Shown here in pieces: positions 1 to 5,104 of a stretch of DNA of 8,405 nucleotides. The translations under genes were made by a program, and so were the position numbers. The first letter of the stretch is position 1; every line of letters starts with the position of its first letter. The notes under the pieces were generated by a model that did not search any database, had not been told where the DNA came from, and saw nothing but the letters and a program-made list of their open reading frames with translations. Origin of the DNA: Parcubacteria group bacterium CG11_big_fil_rev_8_21_14_0_20_39_14 (lineage in GTDB: Bacteria; Patescibacteriota; Minisyncoccia; Minisyncoccales; GCA-002787255); the NCBI GenBank assembly GCA_002787255.1, contig PCWD01000012.1:1-8405 (forward strand), in the 5' to 3' direction.

Positions 1-20
1 AGCCAGTGTTTCCGTTCTCT

Positions 21-50
21 GCCGCGCTTCGCGCGGCCGAATCAATCGGC
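21..50. repeat. Two overlapping GC-rich hairpins
   Basis: Arms GCCGCGC (21-27) and GCGCGGC (31-37) close on a TTC loop. An overlapping inverted repeat GCCGA (36-40) / TCGGC (46-50) follows. The GC content contrasts sharply with the surrounding AT-rich DNA. The hairpins lie just past the 3' end of the tRNA-Glu gene read on the minus strand, but no T-run follows, so a terminator role is uncertain. They may instead belong to the repeat families seen elsewhere in the window. Confidence 0.5.
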
Positions 51-72
51 AAAATTTCTGAAAGTTTAATAT

Positions 73-147
73 TGGTGGCCTCGACGGGAGTCGAACCCGT
101 ATCGCGACCTTGAAAGGGTCGTGTCCTAGCCACTAGACGACGAGGCC
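73..147 (-). tRNA. tRNA-Glu (anticodon UUC)
   Basis: Read on the minus strand, the sequence folds as a full cloverleaf. The 7-bp acceptor stem is GGCCTCG (147-141) with CGAGGCC (83-77). The anticodon stem CGACC/GGTCG encloses the loop CTTTCAA, giving anticodon TTC. The T-arm is CGGG-TTCGACT-CCCG, the discriminator base is A (76), and CCA is encoded (75-73). It reads GAA/GAG codons. The gene is divergent from tsaD and shares a 72-bp promoter region with it. Confidence 0.97.
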
Positions 148-166
148 AAAATGAAAAACTAATCAT

Positions 167-194
167 ATTTTAACAACAATTTGAAAAAAATCAA
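167..194 (-). promoter_or_regulatory. Promoter for tRNA-Glu
   Basis: On the minus strand, TTGATT (194-189) is followed after 16 bp by TAAAAT (172-167), preceded by TG with one base between (TGTTAAAAT, an extended -10). The predicted start is about 13 bases before the mature tRNA end. The same nine-base string TGTTAAAAT stands directly in front of valS, which supports a real promoter form in this genome. Confidence 0.6.
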
Positions 195-209
195 CTCCTC
201 ATATAATAT
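181..209 (+). promoter_or_regulatory. Promoter for tsaD, very short leader
   Basis: TTGAAA (181-186) precedes a perfect TATAAT (202-207) with a 15-bp spacer; the overlapping TAATAT (204-209) would give 17 bp. Transcription would begin around 213-215, about 6 bases before the ATG at 220. That leaves no room for a normal ribosome binding site, so translation is probably nearly leaderless. It overlaps the divergent tRNA-Glu promoter. Confidence 0.6.
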
Positions 210-219
210 ATAGGTATCA

Positions 220-1542
220 ATGAAGCAATCTGCCTCAACAAAAATTTTAGCTATTGAAACATCTTGCGATGATACCTGCATAGCAATTTTCGAAATTCGA
301 AATTCGAAATTCGAAATTCTAAGCAACGTTATTTCGTCGCAAGTAAAACTGCATTCAAAATACGGAGGAGTATATCCGACTTTGGCGAAACGTGAACACC
401 AAAGAAATCTGATTTCCGTATTGTCCCGGGCTTTAAAAAAAGCGAGCTTGCTTAAAAATCCTAAATCCAAAATCCTAATTTCTAAACCCAAAATAGCAGA
501 GCAAAGCTCGCTACGGGGCAGGCAAATCCTAAATTCTAAATCCCAAATATTAAATTCTATTTTAGAGCGCGAACCAGAATTATTGAAACAAACTCTGTCG
601 TTCCTTAAAAAACATCGAAAGCCGAACATTGATGCTATTGCGCTGACCGTTGGACCTGGACTGGAACCCTGCCTTTGGGTCGGAGTGAATTTCGCCAAAG
701 CTTTATCCTGTTTTTGGGATTTGCCGATTGTCCGGGTAAATCATATTGAGGCGCATATCTTCGCTAACTTCGTTGGCTCAAATTCAAAATTCAAAATTCA
801 AAATTCAAAATTATTTCCCGCTATCTGCTTAGTGGTATCGGGAGGGCACACTCAACTTATTTTAATGCGGGGCCTCGGGAGATACAAAATTTTGGGAGAA
901 ACCAGGGACGATGCGGCTGGAGAATGTTTTGATAAAGCAGCCAGAATTTTGGGACTTGGGTATCCCGGAGGACCAATCGTCGCCAAAATGGCGACTAAAA
1001 TCAAAAATCCCCGAAGCAGAGCAAGCTCGCTACGGGGCAGGCAAAAATCAAAAATAAAAAATATTAAACTACCACGACCGATGATTTATCAAAAGAATTA
1101 TGACTTTAGTTTCAGCGGTTTAAAAACAGCGGTTCTGTATCAATATCAAAAATCAAAGATTAAAAATTTGCCACAGCCCATTCCAACCGCCCATGCTCAA
1201 GGAAGAAATTCCATTTGGCAAAAATATAAGCAGGAAATGTGTTACGAAGTCCAGCAGGCAATAATAGATGTTTTGATTCACAAAACCCTTAAAGCCGCTA
1301 AGGATTTTAAAGTAAAAACAATAATTCTTGGAGGAGGCGTAGCCGCCAATAGCGAACTTCGCAAACAATTCAAATCTAATATCCAGCATTTATCACCCAA
1401 CATCCAATATCTAATACCCAACATCCAATTTTGCACTGATAATGCGGTTATGGTCGGAGTAGCCGGATATTTTCACTGGCTACAGGGAGAAAGTGCCTGC
1501 TGGGAAAAAATCAGGGCAGAAGCCAATCTTAGAATCAAATAG
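220..1542 (+). CDS. tsaD: tRNA N6-threonylcarbamoyladenosine (t6A37) transferase TsaD with repeat-encoded insertions
   Basis: TsaD (Kae1/Qri7 family, ASKHA fold) transfers threonylcarbamoyl from threonylcarbamoyl-AMP to A37 of ANN-decoding tRNAs, with TsaB and TsaE, which are not in this window. Visible motifs: AIETSCDDT near residues 11-19, YGGVYPTLAKREH 48-60, metal-binding HIEAH (H175, H179), VSGGHTQL 206-213, ETRDDAAGECFDKAARILGLGYPGGP 227-252, FSFSGLKT 296-303, GGGVAANSELR 371-381, and CTDNA 405-409 with the third metal ligand D407. The protein is 440 aa against about 337 in E. coli. The excess lies in linkers between conserved blocks, at residues about 24-34, 76-122, 185-198, 260-282, 309-330 and 386-402. 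Nearly all of these coincide with heptad repeats or palindromic elements in the DNA, and the reading frame is unbroken. The ATG at 220 gives a normal TsaD N-terminus and fits the promoter at 181-209. All catalytic motifs are intact, so the gene is probably active. Confidence 0.96.
   Translation: MKQSASTKILAIETSCDDTCIAIFEIRNSKFEILSNVISSQVKLHSKYGGVYPTLAKREHQRNLISVLSRALKKASLLKNPKSKILISKPKIAEQSSLRGRQILNSKSQILNSILEREPELLKQTLSFLKKHRKPNIDAIALTVGPGLEPCLWVGVNFAKALSCFWDLPIVRVNHIEAHIFANFVGSNSKFKIQNSKLFPAICLVVSGGHTQLILMRGLGRYKILGETRDDAAGECFDKAARILGLGYPGGPIVAKMATKIKNPRSRASSLRGRQKSKIKNIKLPRPMIYQKNYDFSFSGLKTAVLYQYQKSKIKNLPQPIPTAHAQGRNSIWQKYKQEMCYEVQQAIIDVLIHKTLKAAKDFKVKTIILGGGVAANSELRKQFKSNIQHLSPNIQYLIPNIQFCTDNAVMVGVAGYFHWLQGESACWEKIRAEANLRIK
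289..319 (+). repeat. Heptad tandem repeat TTCGAAA (about 4.4 units) inside tsaD
   Basis: Perfect units lie at 289-295, 296-302, 303-309 and 310-316, plus a partial unit. Three heptads make seven codons, so the protein shows the seven-residue pattern FEIRNSK-FEI at residues 24-33. The array replaces the short variable turn after the first beta strands of TsaD. Confidence 0.95.
457..559 (+). repeat. Degenerate heptad array in tsaD interrupted by a palindromic element
   Basis: In strict seven-base register the left part reads AATCCTA, AATCCAA, AATCCTA, ATTTCTA, AACCCAA, AATAGCA (457-498). The palindromic element follows, and then AATCCTA, AATTCTA, AATCCCA, AATATTA, AATTCTA (525-559). The array encodes most of the TsaD insertion at residues 80-113. 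The palindrome therefore sits inside the repeat array rather than beside it. Confidence 0.9.
492..524. repeat. Palindromic element, copy 1 (in tsaD, encodes IAEQSSLRGRQ)
   Basis: Stem TAGC-GAGC (494-502, one bulged A) pairs with GCTC-GCTA (506-513) around an AAA loop, followed by CGGGGCAGGC. The left CCCCG arm found in the other copies has decayed to ACCCA here. The same codon phase and peptide (SSLRGRQ) recur in copy 2, and SSLRG/TLRGRQ recur in the valS copy. Confidence 0.88.
778..812 (+). repeat. Heptad repeat TTCAAAA inside tsaD
   Basis: About four to five near-perfect TTCAAAA units encode SNSKFKIQNSKL, immediately before the conserved VSGGHTQ block. In E. coli TsaD the corresponding linker is a few residues shorter. 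Confidence 0.93.
997..1064 (+). repeat. AAAATCA heptads flanking palindromic element, copy 2 (in tsaD)
   Basis: Heptads AAAATCA and AAAATCC (997-1010) lead into a hairpin: CCCCG (1009-1013) pairs with CGGGG (1033-1037), and GAGC (1019-1022) with GCTC (1025-1028). CAGGC and heptads AAAATCA, AAAATAA, AAAATAT (1044-1064) follow. The encoded peptide is RSRASSLRGRQ. This copy has one A fewer in the loop than copy 1 (GAGCAAGCTC against GAGCAAAGCTC), yet the SLRGRQ part stays in the same frame. Confidence 0.92.
1145..1165 (+). repeat. Three heptads inside tsaD
   Basis: Units ATCAAAA, ATCAAAG and ATTAAAA lie consecutively and encode QKSKIKN, at the start of the expanded linker (residues about 309-330) after FSFSGLKT. 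Confidence 0.8.
1371..1426 (+). repeat. Eight degenerate heptads inside tsaD
   Basis: In seven-base register: CAAATCT, AATATCC, AGCATTT, ATCACCC, AACATCC, AATATCT, AATACCC, AACATCC. The protein shows the matching period (SNIQHLS, PNIQYLI, PNIQF), immediately before the conserved CTDNA metal-binding block. Its length is close to that of the E. coli loop, so here the repeats replace the loop rather than lengthen it. Confidence 0.88.
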
Positions 1543-1551
1543 AAATTCATT

Positions 1552-1733
1552 GAAATTGATAGAAATTAGCTCGCTTTGCTCGCGAAATTTGTTGTAACAA
1601 GCTTCTACTAATTTCGCAGCCGAAGTCCTGTTAGAAATCTTTGGCAATGATATTGAATAAACTTCACATTATATTTAGTTTGACAAAACAGAGATTTCTA
1701 ACGGGGTGAAGGCTGCAAATTTCTATAAGTTTC
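1552..1733. repeat. Nested inverted-repeat element filling the tsaD-valS gap
   Basis: Outer arms of 19 bp (1552-1570 and 1715-1733) match imperfectly, about 16 of 19, on the theme GAAAYTKATAGAAATTWGC. The left arm belongs to a ten-base repeat GAAATTSATW (1542-1568). An inner pair, GTTAGAAATCT (1630-1640) and AGATTTCTAAC (1692-1702), is perfect, and weaker similarity extends outward through GCAGCC on both sides. The right inner arm runs into ACGGGG (1701-1706), the signature end of the palindromic elements. No ORF or clear target duplication is present. The fold could end tsaD transcription. Confidence 0.75.
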
Positions 1734-1740
1734 TAAACTA

Positions 1741-1749
1741 TGTTAAAAT
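1741..1749 (+). promoter_or_regulatory. Extended -10 for valS, leaderless start predicted
   Basis: TGTTAAAAT is identical to the tRNA-Glu extended -10. Transcription would start about seven bases after 1749, essentially at the ATG at 1756. No Shine-Dalgarno sequence lies in the intervening AAGTAT. A -35 is not obvious. Confidence 0.55.
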
Positions 1750-1755
1750 AAGTAT

Positions 1756-4176
1756 ATGAAAGAGCTTCCTAGGGTTTATGACCCCAAAAAAGTTGAAAGC
1801 AAGGTCTATGCTCTTTGGGAAAAGAGCGGTTTTTTTAATCCCGATAAACTGCCGAAAACTCACAAAAAACCATTTTCCATAGTGATACCTCCGCCAAATA
1901 TTACGGGGTCCCTGCATATGGGGCATGCTCTAAATACCACAATACAGGACATTTTAATCAGACAGAAAAGAATGCGGGGATATAAAACTCTGTGGCTGCC
2001 GGGAACCGACCATGCTGGAATTGCCACTCAAAATGTGGTTGAAAAAGAATTGAAAAGAGAGGGGCTGTCGCGGCATGATATTGGTCGGGAAAAATTTATT
2101 GAAAGAGTTTGGCAGTGGAAAGAAAGATACGGAAATATTATTTTGGACCAGTTGAAAAAATTAGGAGCTTCTTGCGATTGGTCGAAAACCCGCTTTACCA
2201 TGGATGAAGATTATCAACGAGCTGTCAAAAAAGCCTTTTTACATTATTACAAAAAAGGTTGGATTTATCAGGGTGAACGAACAATAAATTGGTGTCCGAG
2301 ATGCCAGACATCTTTATCCGACCTTGAAATAGAATATGAGGAAGAACAAAGTAATTTGTGGTATATTCGCTATCCGCTTAAAAACACACAAATTAACACA
2401 AATAAGAACTTTACACCAGAGCCCCGAAGGAGAACCCCGATAGCAGAGCAAAGCTCGCTACGGGGCGCAGCAAGTACCCTACGGGGCAGGCAAGCTTGGT
2501 ACGGGGCAGGCGCAAATCAACGCAAATTCATTGTGGTGGCGACGACAAGGCCGGAAACAATGCTTGGCGATAGCGCAGTGGCTGTAAATCCAGGGGATAA
2601 AAGATATAAAAATTTGGTGGGGAAAATGGTTATTTTACCAATCCAAAATCGGGAAATCCCGATTATTGCCGACCCCCTGATTGACTCGGAATTTGGGACA
2701 GGAGCAGTTAAAGTTACGCCGTCTCACGACCTGACCGATTTTGAAATAGGTCTTTCTCATAGATTGAAATCTTACAAAGTTATTAACGAGGCCGGCCGTA
2801 TGACAGGTGAAGCCGGAGAAAATTACGAGGGGCTCAATATTCCCGAATGCCGTCAAAAAGTTATTGAAGAACTAACCAGGTCTGACTTGGTGGAAAAAAT
2901 TGAACCGTACTCGCACCGAATCGCCAAATGCTCTCGGTGCGGAAAAACAATAGAGCCCTTGCCATCAAAACAATGGTTTTTGAAAATGGAAAAATTGGCC
3001 AAAATGGCAATTTCGGCGTGTAAATCGCGGCAAGTGAAATTTATACCCAAAAAGTGGGAAAAACTTTATTTCAACTGGCTGGAAAACATCAAAGATTGGT
3101 GTATATCGCGCCAAATCTGGTGGGGCCACGCCTTGCCAATTTGGTATTGCCAAATCGGCAAGAAATCAAAAATCAAAAATAAAAAATCAAAAATAAATAG
3201 AAATAAGGAGAGATATTTTATTTCTCTTGAGAAACCTGAAAAATGTCCGATTTGCGGAAAATGCCAGCCAGAACAATCTGCCGATGTGCTGGACACCTGG
3301 TTTTCTTCGGCTCTTTGGCCGTTTGCTACTCTCGGCTGGCCGATCGCTTGCGCTCAAAATAAAAAATTAAAAATAAAAAATAAAAAATCCGATATTGAAA
3401 GATTTTATCCGACCGATGTTCTAGTGACTGCTCGGGATATTATAAATCTCTGGGTGGCAAGGATGATTTTTTCTGGTTTTGAATTTATGAAAGAAAAACC
3501 ATTTGAAGAGGTTTATATTCACGCTATTATCTTAACCAAAGAAGGAAAAAGAATGTCTAAATCTAAGGGTACCGGCATTGACCCCCTAAGCCTAATAGAG
3601 AAATACGGAGCCGACGCCACCAGATTCGGAATAATCTGGCAGGAAACCGGCTCTCAGGATATCCATTTTGGAGAAGAACCGATAATTGCCGGAAAAAAAT
3701 TCTGCAATAAACTCTGGAACGCCTCGAGATTTGTTTTACAACAAATCTCGAAATCAAAAATCAAAAATCAAAAATTAAATAAAAACAAACTTACTCAAGC
3801 CGATAGAAGAATATTGTCCAAATTAAATAAAGTAGTGGACTCGGTTGGAAATGACTTAGAAAATTATCAGTTTGGGAAGGCCTTGCGCAATCTCTATGAT
3901 TTTTTCTGGCATGAATTTTGCGACCTTTATATTGAGGAGTCAAAAAAACAAAATGATGAAAAAAGCAGAAGAATTCTTCTCTATGTATTGTTAAGTTCCT
4001 TGAAGCTTTTGCATCCCTTTGTTCCATTTGTCAGTGAAGAAATTTACCAAAAATTGCCAAAAAGTCACAAAAAGAAATCCTTGATGATTGAACAATGGCC
4101 AAGCGCTCCCCCGTTAGATAGAGCTCGCAGAGCTCGCTCATCTAACGGGGTCGCTAAAATCAAAAATCAAATATAA
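1756..4176 (+). CDS. valS: Valyl-tRNA synthetase with repeat-encoded insertions and no C-terminal coiled coil
   Basis: Class I synthetase that attaches valine to tRNA-Val in the cytoplasm. Visible: PPPNITGSLHMGHALN with HMGH at 54-57; GTDHAGIATQ 83-92; the CP1 editing domain, including TTRPETMLGD 263-272 and FGTGAVKVTPSHDLTDFEIG 313-332; cysteine pairs CPRC 180-183, CSRC 392-395 and CPICGKC 498-504; SRQIWWGHALPIWY 451-464; the valine-type signature DVLDTWFSSALWPFATLGWP 510-529; RMSKS 599-603; and an anticodon-binding domain about 650-781 ending at IEQWP. It has 806 residues against roughly 860-950 for most bacterial ValRS. After the anticodon domain only about 25 residues remain, supplied by a palindromic element and AAAATCA-type repeats, so the usual tRNA-contacting coiled coil is absent. 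Repeat-coded insertions lie at about 209-257, 466-487, 533-546 and 664-678, all between conserved blocks. The start at 1756 gives a standard N-terminus. Confidence 0.97.
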   Translation: MKELPRVYDPKKVESKVYALWEKSGFFNPDKLPKTHKKPFSIVIPPPNITGSLHMGHALNTTIQDILIRQKRMRGYKTLWLPGTDHAGIATQNVVEKELKREGLSRHDIGREKFIERVWQWKERYGNIILDQLKKLGASCDWSKTRFTMDEDYQRAVKKAFLHYYKKGWIYQGERTINWCPRCQTSLSDLEIEYEEEQSNLWYIRYPLKNTQINTNKNFTPEPRRRTPIAEQSSLRGAASTLRGRQAWYGAGANQRKFIVVATTRPETMLGDSAVAVNPGDKRYKNLVGKMVILPIQNREIPIIADPLIDSEFGTGAVKVTPSHDLTDFEIGLSHRLKSYKVINEAGRMTGEAGENYEGLNIPECRQKVIEELTRSDLVEKIEPYSHRIAKCSRCGKTIEPLPSKQWFLKMEKLAKMAISACKSRQVKFIPKKWEKLYFNWLENIKDWCISRQIWWGHALPIWYCQIGKKSKIKNKKSKINRNKERYFISLEKPEKCPICGKCQPEQSADVLDTWFSSALWPFATLGWPIACAQNKKLKIKNKKSDIERFYPTDVLVTARDIINLWVARMIFSGFEFMKEKPFEEVYIHAIILTKEGKRMSKSKGTGIDPLSLIEKYGADATRFGIIWQETGSQDIHFGEEPIIAGKKFCNKLWNASRFVLQQISKSKIKNQKLNKNKLTQADRRILSKLNKVVDSVGNDLENYQFGKALRNLYDFFWHEFCDLYIEESKKQNDEKSRRILLYVLLSSLKLLHPFVPFVSEEIYQKLPKSHKKKSLMIEQWPSAPPLDRARRARSSNGVAKIKNQI
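2435..2511. repeat. Palindromic element, copy 3, with two extra TACGGGGCAGGC repeats (in valS)
   Basis: Paired arms are CCCCG (2435-2439) with CGGGG (2461-2465), TAGC (2441-2444) with GCTA (2457-2460), and GAGC (2446-2449) with GCTC (2453-2456), around an AAA loop. Two direct copies of TACGGGGCAGGC follow (2480-2491, 2500-2511). Encoded residues 229-253 include IAEQSSLRG, the peptide of tsaD copy 1, then TLRGRQ. The flanks show ten-base repeats: ACACAAATTA-type before the element and CGCAAATCAA/CGCAAATTCA after it. The insertion sits in the CP1 editing domain just before the conserved VVATTRPETMLGD strand. Confidence 0.92.
3162..3204 (+). repeat. AAAATCA heptads inside valS
   Basis: Repeated AAATCAAA and AAATAAA units with a mostly seven-base period encode the lysine-rich stretch KKSKIKNKKSKINRNK (residues 469-484), between the PIWY block and the CPICG knuckle. 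Confidence 0.88.
3355..3390 (+). repeat. AAAAATA/AAAATTA low-complexity repeat inside valS
   Basis: An A-rich, roughly seven-base repeat encodes QNKKLKIKNKKS (residues 534-545), splitting the normally continuous stretch between TLGWP and the TDVLVTARD block. It shares the KIKNKKS peptide with the array at 3162-3204. Confidence 0.85.
3724..3751. repeat. Perfect 12-bp hairpin in valS coding sequence
   Basis: TCGAGATTTGTT (3724-3735) and AACAAATCTCGA (3740-3751) are exact reverse complements around the loop TTAC. The codons spell SRFVLQQIS at the conserved 'NASRFVL' position of ValRS. AAAATCA-type heptads begin immediately after. Confidence 0.9.
3750..3786 (+). repeat. ATCAAAA heptads inside valS
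   Basis: About three ATCAAAA units followed by ATTAAAT encode KSKIKNQKLNKNK (residues 666-678), a lysine-rich insertion in the anticodon-binding domain. It joins directly to the hairpin at 3724-3751. Confidence 0.88.
4109..4150. repeat. Palindromic element forming the C-terminus of ValRS
   Basis: Outer arms CCCCGTTAGAT (4109-4119) and ATCTAACGGGG (4140-4150) are perfectly complementary over 11 bp. Inner arms GAGC (4121-4124) and GCTC (4136-4139) extend the stem. It encodes PLDRARRARSSNG near the end of ValRS. AAAATCA-type repeats follow and supply the last residues KIKNQI and the stop. Confidence 0.92.
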
Positions 4177-4200
4177 AATATTAAAAATAAGAAATGAGTA

Positions 4201-4250
4201 TTCAAAATTTTCTTTCAGAAAATTTTGAAACTATATAACTTTTTTATATT
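4201..4250 (+). terminator. Hairpin terminator candidate after valS
   Basis: TTCAAAATTTTCT (4201-4213) and AGAAAATTTTGAA (4217-4229) form a perfect 13-bp stem with a TTC loop. A T-run (4240-4245) follows after ten bases. The stem is unusually AT-rich for an intrinsic terminator, and the distance to the T-run is longer than normal. Being palindromic, it could also work on the other strand or be part of the prsW promoter region (TATATT at 4245-4250). Confidence 0.55.
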
Positions 4251-4275
4251 TTCTTTCTAATTTTTTATTTTTCTT

Positions 4276-5001
4276 ATGAGTTATTTTCTTTATATAATAT
4301 TCGCTGTCTTGCCAAGTTTGGTCTGGCTCGGTTTTTATTTGCGTCAGGATCAAAGACCCGAACCAAAAAGAGTGGTTGTAAAAATTTTTATTTTTGGAAT
4401 GCTCGCCGCTCTTTTGGCAATTATTTTTGAAAAAGGGGCGGCTTTGCTTTATAATATTTTTAAAACTTATAATCCTCAGCCCGCTTTTATATTATATGTG
4501 TTTGTTGGGATAGGCTTTGTTGAGGAATTTTTAAAATATATGGCAGTCAAACTTTCTGTTTTAAGGGATTCGGCGTTTGACGAACCATTTGACGCCTTGC
4601 TTTATTTAATAATTGCCGCTTTGGGATTTGCCGCCTTAGAAAACCTCCTTTTGTTTTCAGAGCCTCGCTCTTATCTGGGACAAGAAATTCTGCCTTCAAT
4701 TCGGGGCATGGCTTTTATAAGCCTTGGTCGCATGCTTACTGCAACTTTTTTTCATGCCCTTTGTTCCGGAATTTTGGGGTATTTTATCGCTTTAAGTTTT
4801 TATAAAACCGCTCAAAAAAACAAGCTTGTGATTTCGGGCATTATTTTCGCAACATTCTTGCATGGACTTTATAATTTTTCTATAATGGAGATAGGGGGAG
4901 CTTCCAAATATATAATAATAGGAGTGCTGCTTATTTTGATGGTTTCCCTCCTCTCAGTTTTTATTTCAAAAATTAAAAAATTACCAAGTATTTGTAAATA
5001 A
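4276..5001 (+). CDS. PrsW-type intramembrane glutamic protease
   Basis: Polytopic membrane protein of the PrsW/M82 family (CPBP-related intramembrane protease fold). In Bacillus subtilis PrsW makes the first cut in the anti-sigma factor RsiW during envelope stress. Conserved elements seen here: RQDQRPEPKR near 23-32; the EExxK motif EEFLK (E83, E84); FDEPFDALLYLIIAALGFAALENLL 101-125 with the family glutamate E122; FFHALCSG with H160; and HGLYN with H196. About seven hydrophobic segments fall near 4-21, 36-52, 70-82, 106-127, 146-174, 186-202 and 211-231. The 241-aa length is normal. No sigma or anti-sigma gene is nearby, so the substrate is unknown and a general membrane protease role is equally possible. 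The ATG at 4276 has no visible ribosome binding site. Confidence 0.88.
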   Translation: MSYFLYIIFAVLPSLVWLGFYLRQDQRPEPKRVVVKIFIFGMLAALLAIIFEKGAALLYNIFKTYNPQPAFILYVFVGIGFVEEFLKYMAVKLSVLRDSAFDEPFDALLYLIIAALGFAALENLLLFSEPRSYLGQEILPSIRGMAFISLGRMLTATFFHALCSGILGYFIALSFYKTAQKNKLVISGIIFATFLHGLYNFSIMEIGGASKYIIIGVLLILMVSLLSVFISKIKKLPSICK

Positions 5002-5002
5002 C

Positions 5003-5087
5003 TACCGATTGCCACTGATAAATTGCTGATGACCACTGATTATTTTATCAGTGTAAATCAGTCATAAATCAGTGTAAATCAGTGTTT
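5003..5087. repeat. Inverted arrays of the decamer ATCAGTGTAA before hsp20
   Basis: On the plus strand, four units lie at 5047-5056, 5057-5067 (one extra base), 5068-5077 and 5078-5087. On the minus strand, degenerate units occupy 5003-5040 (reading ATCAGTGGTC, ATCAGCAATTT, ATCAGTGGCA, ATCGGTAG). The arrays meet at the hairpin CACTGAT (5034-5040) / ATCAGTG (5047-5053) with a TATTTT loop. The ten-base period matches one helical turn. The array occupies the entire prsW-hsp20 gap up to 18 bases before the hsp20 ATG. Confidence 0.9.
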
Positions 5088-5104
5088 TTCACAAAGTGAA
5101 AAAT

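Noticed and set aside
457..559. CRISPR array
   Set aside because: The units are 7 bases with no spacers, unlike CRISPR repeats, and there are no cas genes.
159..698. A 179-codon minus-strand frame opposite the start of tsaD
   Set aside because: It is antisense to conserved TsaD motifs and open mainly because the heptad repeats lack stops on that strand too.
220..1542. tsaD as a pseudogene, or as carrying an intein or intron
   Set aside because: The frame is intact, all motifs are present in order, and the extra length is spread over several repeat-coded loops rather than one insert with splicing motifs.
1680..1685. Perfect TTGACA as a -35 for valS
   Set aside because: At 16-18 bp downstream the sequence is GC-rich ACGGGGTG with no -10. 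The credible -10 for valS is about 60 bases further on.
1552..1733. Insertion sequence or its remnant between tsaD and valS
   Set aside because: There is no transposase fragment, no clear target duplication, and the arms belong to the repeat families seen across the window. It is therefore reported as a repeat element only.
5096..5104. GTG start for hsp20 at 5096
   Set aside because: It adds only three residues; the ATG at 5105 is the commoner start type and gives a natural MAKSFFEKL beginning. The choice cannot be proved from sequence.
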